From: Triglochin maritima
Taxonomy: Eukaryota; Streptophyta; Magnoliopsida; Alismatales; Juncaginaceae
Length of the DNA: 64,000 nt
NCBI GenBank assembly: GCA_963682175.1
Contig: OY821777.1
Span: forward strand, 17,938,001-18,002,000
Direction of reading: 5' to 3'
Shown here: positions 57,045 to 64,000 of the stretch, piece after piece
Position numbering within the stretch: the stretch's first letter is position 1
Layout: the number at the start of each line of letters is the position of its first letter
Position numbers and translations under genes: made by a program
Notes under the pieces: model-generated
The model's database searches: none
Told to the model about the DNA's origin: nothing
Seen by the model: the letters and a program-made list of their open reading frames with translations, nothing else

Positions 57045-57344
57045 ATGTGTTTTCGAGGGTCTTTCATTTCAAACGCAAAGCATGTGGTCTCTTCATTGTT
57101 TATGTCAACAAGTTCTTCATCAAGTATTAACATCACAGACAAGACAAATTGTAGGGCAAGATCATGTGATTATGAGGTAGAAGAGATCATCTCACCGCGA
57201 AAGAAAAGAACACGATGTAGGGTGGCTCTGACAACTACTCAACCATCACCACCACCAATGCCTACAGAAATGAGTGATGCACTTACGAAGATAGCGAACT
57301 CCATACAAGTGAGGAAGACAAAGGATTGGGAAAAAAGTGAGTAG
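57045..57344 (+). pseudogene. Unrecognised ORF fragment (unit 2)
   Basis: Identical to 53070-53369; same Ser-rich, basic and helical segments. Confidence 0.35.
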
Positions 57345-57519
57345 GAGGAGGAGGAGGATGAAGATTACGTGTATTGTATTTCTCTTCTAGAGGAGACACA
57401 ATACACTTAAACATCGGAGATTTATGCCCTCGCGATGTCACTGCTTCTACAAAAGAAATACAAATTGTTGTTCTAGACTATGAAGACTGTGGTAGCATGG
57501 TAAACTTGGATGTCGTGGG

Positions 57520-59664
57520 TGTTAGACCTTGACCCTGGTTTGGGGCTAATCCCGCAATTAGTGGGGGATTAGCATGGGGAAGTGGGGGGAATAGTGGGCT
57601 GTGAGATGGGTGTAGGGGGGCTGGTTGTTGTTGGTCTTGGGCTTGGGTTGGGAGAAAACCAACTTCTCTCTCCATCCTTTTCCATTGCTCCATTCATCCA
57701 TTCTCATTTCTCTCTCCACTTCATCTCTCTCACTTTCTTCTTTCCTTTTTCCGGCGACAAGAGCTTGTGGAGGCGACACCGACGCGTGGAGGCGAGCACG
57801 ACGGTGCGGAGGCCTCGGCTTGAGGCGCGATATCAAAGGTTGTTGTCGAGCGTCGACGTTGAGTCGATCTCCGGCGTGCTCCATCTTCTTCTCGAAGTAT
57901 GCCGGTTCTTAGTGTCTTTTTGTTTGCTCACTCTCGTGGGAGAGTTTGTTTGGTCGGTCGGGGGAGGTCGGAGGCCTCCCCGGCGACGAGAACGACGTAA
58001 ATCCTCGGCTGGCGCGAGGTTGAAGACGACCAACGGTCGACCGGGTCCCTTCGGGCGGTCGACCGAAGTAGTGTTTTACCCGACTTTAACCATCACCGGT
58101 CGAACGATGCCAGAGTGGCGGTCGACCGATTGCTTATGTGCTGGTGAGTTTGGGGCTTCCTGTTGGTTTTCGGTCGACCGTCCCTTGTTTTGGGGTCGAC
58201 CGGAACTTAAGTGTACTTGATGATTTCGCATGTCGTTCGACCATTTTATGTATATCGTTCGACCGTTCTATGACGTAGACTATTAGGACGACCCTTGTAG
58301 TTTTCGGTCGACCGGGACCCCTGAGTCGGTCGACCGAATAGTCTTTGGTGATTTTGACCAACTCCGGATTTTGACCTCGTATTCGGTCGACCAGTTTTAG
58401 ACTTCTGTTCGACCGTTTGGACTTAAGTGACGCGCCGAATAGTTCGACCGTTGTAGACTTTCGGTCGACCGAACCTATTGGGGACGGTCGACCGGTTAGG
58501 CTTTTTCGGTCGACCGTTTGTGTGCAGAACTGAATTCCTGGTCTTGTGATTGTGTCAACTCTATCCACGGAAACCCGTGTCCTTGCTTAGAGCATGAGTC
58601 GGGAGGTGACGGTGGGTACGTGCTCGTACCGCCCAGGGACCTCCTTGTGGAAGAGTGTGGACACTTGGGTTACGCCACCTCCGTGTTGGACGTGGTGTGA
58701 CGTGTCGTTGCCTTACTCTCTGATGAGTAGCAGACCTGAGGGATCGCGGATTCCAATGAGTGTAACGCATGGCTCGTGGTGTATGATGACCCTGCAGACT
58801 ACGGTCTGGACCCGTCCGATGTTGTGTCGGACGTATGTTGTACCGTCGATGTTGTGCCGACGATGATGGTGCCGAGGATGTTCCGGCTTGTGGTTGTACC
58901 GTCCGATGTTGTGCCGGACGTATGTTGTACCGCCGATGTTGTGCCGGCGATGCCGCTGATGTTGTGCCAGCGATGATCCCCGATTGGGCACCTATCCTGG
59001 GATGTTGACCGACCGGGCTACGGCTCTGTCGAAGGTGGTGTTGACCACGTGGTTCCTTGCATGGAAGTGCAGACGCTCCTCACTGATCCCTTAGGCTCGT
59101 GTAGTCGCGTGTGGGGGGACGCGTTGCGTACTGTCCGTAAGACCGTATGTGCCTACGGTAGTTTTCCGAGGGAGACCCGTTGTTGTTGCTGGACTGATGT
59201 CCTTGTGGACCTTGTTGAGGGTCGTTGTTGTTGGACTTAGGTCCCGTTTACCCTGTTGAGGGACTTGATGCATTGCAGATGTGACATGACATGCTACTAG
59301 TATGATAGGTTCATTTACCATACTATTGCTTGCATATAGGTGAGCTTGGCATACAGGGTTTCCTAATGGGAAACTCAGGCATCGTTGTTTGATTCATGTT
59401 TCAGGACCACAGTACGTTCTGCCGGGTGGTGACAGCGGGCGCACACATTTTGGGGTCAGGATCCTCATCGGACTCTTCGATGTCGTCGTGATTGCTTTAT
59501 CTGTCTTTTCATTGTATTGTTGTAATCATGTCTTTTGACAAACTCTATTGTATTATTGGTGCACCGACTGTTGATTTATTCGAGTAACATTCCCGTGATG
59601 ATTTGATCTGAGTAATCTCTTGATTGTTTAAATTTTTAAATTTCTGTTGTTTCGGGATGTTACA
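57520..59664 (+). mobile_element. Solo LTR (unit 2)
   Basis: Identical to 53545-55689, with GTGGG at 57515-57519 and 59665-59669. It was copied by the segmental duplication, not by transposition, because flanking DNA is duplicated with it. Confidence 0.85.
58813..58972 (+). repeat. Hairpin array (unit 2)
   Basis: Same hairpins as 54838-54997. Confidence 0.85.
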
Positions 59665-60155
59665 GTGGGAGTTCAAGAAAAACAAGTGATTAGGGAAAGT
59701 GTCCGTCGTTCAATTAAATAAGTGGTGTTTCAAAGAACATGTAATTAGTTGTCTCTCTGTTAATGTATTTGGCAAGGATATTGACATATATTCTTGACTG
59801 CTTAGTTGAGTTTGTGGACAAAAAATTATCCATATTCTATGTCAACTTTTCTGATGTCGAACTGTATTTAAATGACGATGATTTTTTGTATTAGAGGTTA
59901 CTAACTTCCATAATAACTTCACGTGTAATAGAACTTCAAAAGGAGCAATGAATGTTGGTTAGCTACAAAATTATAATCAAGCTGCTATTAGATCAATCTA
60001 CTAATTTATTTAAGAAATCTTAGCCTACATACATGTCTTGCGCAGTTTTCAAACTTCTTGGTTAGGAACACAACACAGGAAATGTATATTGTTCAGTGAC
60101 TCACCTATAATAGACTTGAGATTTGGCAATGCATGATTGTACATATAAGTTCTTT

Positions 60156-60429
60156 TTTGGTCCAGTTGCAAAGATCAGACAAGAAATTGGATCCATACTC
60201 AATCTTTGTCATTAATTACCTTCTGAAAATAAATAAAAATTTTAGAGCAAATTGTGGTTTCCATAGCAAGATTCATTAATAGAGCAATTAGATCAAACCT
60301 GTGCTCATTCATCACTGATGGTTATACTAAACAATTTCTTCAAAACTGTCACAAGTGTCCTATTAGATCACATACACATGGTTTAACTTTTTTAGTCAAA
60401 TCGACCCCACAAGGCCATAACAGACTATT
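60156..60429. other. No gene recognised
   Basis: Short unique-looking stretch between the duplication and the MITE; no domain or RNA signal seen. Confidence 0.45.
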
Positions 60430-60437
60430 AAATTTGG

Positions 60438-61105
60438 TAGGGGTGTCAATGGATGTTCGAAATTCAGAAATTCGTTCGCGTCCGGTTCGAAAAATATTCG
60501 GTCCGAACAATATCCGATCCGAATAATATTCGATTCGTGTAATATTCGGGACATGCGAATGCGAATATGGATATTGATACATCCGATCCGAATAACATCC
60601 AATCCGAGATTGAATATTTGTATTATAAGATCCATATCCATATTTGTATCATATACGTATGTAATACATTATTATATCTAGAAGTATTTATATTTCAACC
60701 TTGTGTGATTATATTTTGAATGTATAATTATTAAATTTACTTATTCAAATAAAAATACATCTACTAATCACATTTATTCAAACATTGAATATCATTATCC
60801 TTTCTAGAATATGGAGTTAGAAATTAAGATAAAGTAAATTAATATTTGAAACCAAATAAAGTTATAAATCTGACTATTTATAAGAATTTGTCTAAGTGAA
60901 AATGAAAAATGTTATAATGTGGGGAATTATGTTTACGGATGCGGATATTATCCGTATCCGATCCGAATCCGTCAAATATCCGAACGGATATAGACTTTTC
61001 ATATCCGCAAACAATCCGTATCCGAATCCGAATCCGTAAATTTCATGCGAATGCGAATATGGATATACCTATATCTGATCCGTATCCGATCCGTTGACAC
61101 CCCTA
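60438..61105. mobile_element. hAT-type MITE, 668 bp
   Basis: Termini TAGGGGTGTCAA and TTGACACCCCTA are perfect inverted repeats. The 8-bp AAATTTGG is duplicated at 60430-60437 and 61106-61113, the target-duplication size of hAT elements. Subterminal regions at both ends repeat CCGATCCGAATA and ATCCGTATCCGA words. There is no transposase gene. It inserted at the edge of a TRIM LTR. Confidence 0.9.
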
Positions 61106-61584
61106 AAATTTGGTTTATCCACTACTTTAGCAAAATCTAAGCACTTAGGTGAAGGGTAGTTGATCCAGCTTTATTATAGAGTGTTGTACACTTTTTGTGT
61201 TTAGCAATGTTGGACTATTTTCTCAACACTCCTCCATACGCGTAACCGGGATAATTTGTTAAATTTGGTTGGTCTACCACCTTAATAAAACCTAAGCACT
61301 TAAGTGAAAGGTAATGGACTCAACTCTATTATAGAGTGTTGCACATAACTTGTGTTTAGCAATGTGAGACTATTTGCTCAACACTCCCCCGCACGTGTGA
61401 CCGGAATAATTTTCTCTGTGTCTACGCATGGACAATATAAGTTGGAGTGAGCCCCCCACAGGTCAATCAACCCGCTCTGATACCATGTTAAATTTGGTTG
61501 GTCCACCACCTCAACAAAACCTAAGCACTTAGGTGAAGGGTAGTTGATTCAACTTTACTATAGAATGTTGTATACTTTTTGTAG
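61106..61584 (-). mobile_element. TRIM copies, minus strand
   Basis: Three minus-strand LTR copies are visible: about 61106-61230 (broken by the MITE), 61258-61384 and a truncated one from about 61487. The reverse complement of the primer site TGGTATCAGAGC lies at about 61475-61486, between an LTR and a roughly 100-bp internal segment. No coding capacity. Same family as 61638-61992. Confidence 0.78.
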
Positions 61585-61637
61585 GGTGGTGAACCAACCA
61601 AATTTAACAAATTATCCCGGTCATACGTATGGGAGAG
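61585..61637 (+). repeat. TRIM fragment joining the two orientations
   Basis: The end of an LTR (GGTGGTGAACCAACCAAATTTAACA) is fused to the 3' part of an internal region (ATTATCCCGGTCATACG) directly before the intact plus-strand TRIM. Confidence 0.6.
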
Positions 61638-61992
61638 TGTTGAGAAAATAGTCTCACATTGCTAAACACAAAAAGTGTACAACACTCTATAGTAAAGTTG
61701 GATCAACTACCCTTCACGTAAGTGCTTAGGTTTGGTTGAGGTTGTGGACCAACCAAATTTAACATGGTATCAGAGCAGGTCGATTGATCTGTGGGGGCCC
61801 ACTCCAACCTATATTGTACACGCGTAGACACGGAAAAAATTATCCCGGTTACACGTGCGAGGGAGTGTTGAGAAAATAGTCCCACATTGCTAAACACAAA
61901 TTGTGTGCAACACTCTATAATAGAGTTGAATCCACTATCCTTCACCTAAGTGCTTAGGTTTTGTTAAGGTGGTGGACCAACCAAATTTAACA
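61638..61992 (+). mobile_element. TRIM retrotransposon, 355 bp
   Basis: Two 127-bp LTRs (61638-61764 and 61866-61992), TGTTGAG to TTTAACA, flank a 101-bp internal segment that begins with the initiator tRNA-Met primer site TGGTATCAGAGC (61765-61776) and ends with a purine-rich GCGAGGGAG. Each LTR carries GTCYCACATTG followed after 26 nt by a TATAGT/TATAAT box. This is a complete TRIM: non-coding and mobilised by other elements. Confidence 0.88.
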
Positions 61993-62787
61993 CAGACCAC
62001 CATAGAAGGCAACAATAGTTACTTACAAGAACATGAGAGGTTAGTTTATCAATTCATTTTAGTCAGTAGAATTGACAAAGCAACAATAACCACAACATAC
62101 AACAAACAAACCCATAGATATAACGTTGTAGCAACAACAACCACCACAACTTGTATATAGGGTCACGTGCCCTAATGTGTGTATATATTTTTCAAATTTT
62201 ATACATGCATGTAAGATCGATTATCATATTTTTAAAGCTTTTATGCACATTATGCTATATATTATTTGAATATCATGTATTCTACATATATGTTAAAATA
62301 AATAGAAGAGAATTATACCCAAAGGTTCTCTACAACCTTTACGAAGATTCGAAGTTGCGTTGCATGAAGAATCGTCTGTTGATTTGCCTCCAAGTGTTCA
62401 CCAAACTATAAACAAGATTAATGAGAAATGAGCTAGCCAATTAATCTCTAAATCAAGGTCAAAATGTTTGATCATTTTGCCTGAATTTTACCCTAATCAA
62501 ATTTTGGATTAACATCCAACAAAACCTGATATTTGGGTTTTTAGTAAATTTATATGTTATAATATGGATCACATTATACCATGCAACAAACTATCATATT
62601 GTTGACACCAAAACATTGTGTTTGTCACAAAATATTAATAAAACTATTAAAATTGAAGAAGCATAGCTTGAGACATATGGATGTAATGATAAAGATATTA
62701 AGATGATGATTCCATAATTTCATGTTTTAAATGGGAAAACTGAAAAATGCCCAATTAAAAATACAAAAAAAAAACGTCAGGAGAGGA
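61993..62787. other. No gene recognised
   Basis: AT-rich. Around 62400-62560 words such as CAAATTTTGGATTAACATCC recall 22790-22850, so part belongs to the same decayed retroelement family. Confidence 0.45.
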
Positions 62788-63060
62788 CATGCACGTCCCC
62801 GCCCATGCATATAATTTGAAGCATGCATGGATCATCATGTTTATATTTATTTCACAAAAAGAGGGTCATGTATATTCATGCATGCAACACCATACCCCAC
62901 GTCTCCCATACTCAACCTTGCATGCAACGACCCATGATCTCTATACATGATTCAACACTCAACGATCGCACATAACCACCCGTGATGTTCATCCACTTCC
63001 TAATCTCAATTCACTATAAATACCCTTCCTTTGCTCTGTTTCAAAGGTCACACGCATACA
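62788..63060 (+). promoter_or_regulatory. RY-repeat-rich promoter with TATA box
   Basis: RY motifs CATGCA/CATGCATG occur at 62788, 62804, 62822, 62877-62886 and 62921, with ACGT cores (GCACGTCC, CCACGTCT) among them. TATAAATA is at 63015-63022, followed by an AC-rich leader (CACACGCATACACACAAAC). RY repeats plus ACGT elements are the signature of seed-specific promoters controlled by B3 and bZIP factors. It looks unlike the surrounding transposon DNA. Confidence 0.55.
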
Positions 63061-63153
63061 CACAAACTCCATAGTCCACACAGATCAATACAACCCCACA
63101 CAATTCATATACACACCAAATCCACGTAGCCTCTCCCACTCCCTCTTCGATTC

Positions 63154-63282
63154 ATGATTCCGTACTACCTTTCCACAACAGACAACCATGTCGACTCCGA
63201 CAACAAACTCCTTCAGACTCTGACTCCGCAGCCGTTCCAACTTGCAACAACAAAGACTCTGGCAAAGACGTTGTCTTCGTAG
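63154..63282 (+). CDS. Short ORF (42 aa) downstream of the RY promoter
   Basis: ATG 63154 is the first ATG I find in the region after the TATA box. The product opens MIPYYLSTTDNHVDSD and ends LAKTLSS. I do not recognise it. It has no evident signal peptide or membrane segment and is rich in Thr, Ser and Leu. It may be the relic first exon of a lost gene or a true small ORF. The next ATG (about 63188) gives only 11 codons. Confidence 0.25.
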   Translation: MIPYYLSTTDNHVDSDNKLLQTLTPQPFQLATTKTLAKTLSS

Positions 63283-63410
63283 CAACTCCATAGTGACTCC
63301 GGCTTCGTCGACTCCGACTTCACCAAACGTCCGCAACGCTTCGGCAAGTGCAACATTAGCGCCGGTGATTGTTTTGTCAAAATAATAACAATATTTTTTT
63401 TTAATTTAAT

Positions 63411-63640
63411 GTATTCGGGCGGCAACTCCCTTGGGGATCCGTACCCATCCGTATACTTAACGACCGTCCTGGCCTCCTTTTAAGGAATCGAACTGGGACA
63501 ATTGCCCATTTGGCCAAACAACCACCTCTACTGGGTAATCGTGCTCGTTTGGTTTGGGAAAGAAATGTCATTTAGGCATCTTCCTTTTAAGAATTCGAAC
63601 CCGGTTTGATCGTTTATATTTTGGCAAGTAAAAAAGAGAC
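63411..63640 (-). repeat. SINE-like sequence, minus strand
   Basis: On the minus strand CCCAGTTCGATTCC (about 63486-63500) and CCGGGTTCGAATTC (about 63592-63605) each resemble Pol III box B, with box-A-like TGGTTGTTTGGCC upstream of the first. Boundaries unclear. Confidence 0.35.
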
Positions 63641-63663
63641 ACCGAACCAGGTTCGATTATATT

Positions 63664-64000
63664 TTGGGGTATTTAGCAAATTCATATCTTATGTAATATA
63701 TTATCATATGTAATATTAAATTATACACCCCATATTATATATACTCATATGAATTTATTAGGATTCTAATTATGTCAATTCTCATGACATATTGATTTTA
63801 TTCAATCACCACATGTGTCCTACTTTCACATTAAACCCGACACATCATATGAACTTAAAATCAACCCTCTTGTTTTCCAATTTGGTGGTATAACCTATAA
63901 GAGGATCTAAGCCAAATTGGCAGAGATATTAAACACTTAATATCTCAAAGTATAAGCGGTATCTAGCTACACATTATAGTTACCCAATTATCGTAGATGT
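63664..64000. repeat. Dispersed repeat, copy of 22831-23170
   Basis: Matches the earlier copy from GTATTTAGCAAATTCATATC to the window end; truncated by the window. Confidence 0.8.

Larger units (their letters stand above)
56181..60155 (+). repeat. Tandem duplication unit 2 (3,975 bp)
   Basis: Copy of 52206-56180 in direct orientation with no spacer. Contents are as in unit 1 at +3,975: CACTA terminus about 56210-56385, ORF fragment 57045-57344, solo LTR 57520-59664 and hairpin array 58813-58972. Confidence 0.93.

Noticed and set aside
63085..63336. 83-codon minus-strand ORF opposite the RY-promoter leader
   Set aside because: Reads back through the putative leader and small ORF, has no domain and no promoter of its own.

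Overview
The window is transposon-dense intergenic DNA from a flowering plant, probably a eudicot. The evidence is the AT-rich base composition, plant-type LTR retrotransposons with tRNA-Asp and initiator tRNA-Met primer sites, CACTA, hAT and PIF/Harbinger DNA transposons, TRIMs and tRNA-derived SINE-like pieces. I find no intact cellular gene. The only candidate host signal is a promoter-like block with RY repeats and a TATA box near 62.8-63.0 kb, followed by a 42-codon ORF.

Layout. 38-6979: a non-autonomous Athila-type gypsy element (A1, target-site duplication GTAAG) that encodes only a zinc-knuckle, gag-like protein. 6985-10950: AT-rich with no recognised gene. 10950-13080 (minus): decayed CACTA accessory gene (Ptta/En/Spm plus Ulp1-like protease), followed by a CACTA-style subterminal repeat field to about 14.3 kb. 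14830-18285: PIF/Harbinger element with a transposase (minus) and a Myb/SANT-like ORF (plus) diverging from a minisatellite. A paralogous block at 19021-19768 lacks this cassette. 19.8-23.9 kb: SINE-like pieces, an LTR-type promoter and dispersed repeats.

23.9-43.6 kb is one minus-strand hAT transposase pseudogene cut into three pieces. Athila-type element A2 (24116-31485, TSD ATGAA) sits in its C-terminal part. A gag-only Sirevirus-like copia element (32532-43262, TSD ATATT) sits further upstream in the gene. A second copia element of the same family (33774-39123, TSD GACGG) is nested in the 5' LTR of the first. 45.1-51.0 kb is a mosaic of decayed LTRs, including a minus-strand Athila-type fragment that retains gag C-terminal coding sequence. 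52206-60155 is an apparently exact 3,975-bp tandem duplication; each copy holds a CACTA end, a fragmentary ORF and a 2,145-bp solo LTR with a striking hairpin array. 60.4-62.0 kb holds opposed TRIM copies and a hAT MITE with an 8-bp TSD.

The main retroelements here carry gag-like coding at most and no pol, so mobilisation would have needed enzymes from elsewhere. Four signals deserve most attention: (1) a hairpin array with a constant loop and covarying stems in the solo LTR; (2) an upstream element plus TATA box at a fixed 32-nt spacing, resembling plant U-snRNA promoters, in LTRs of different families; (3) paired CCGCCAATTGGCGG palindromes placed to lie near both ends of the Athila-type genomic RNA; (4) a conserved orphan zinc-knuckle protein in A1 and A2.
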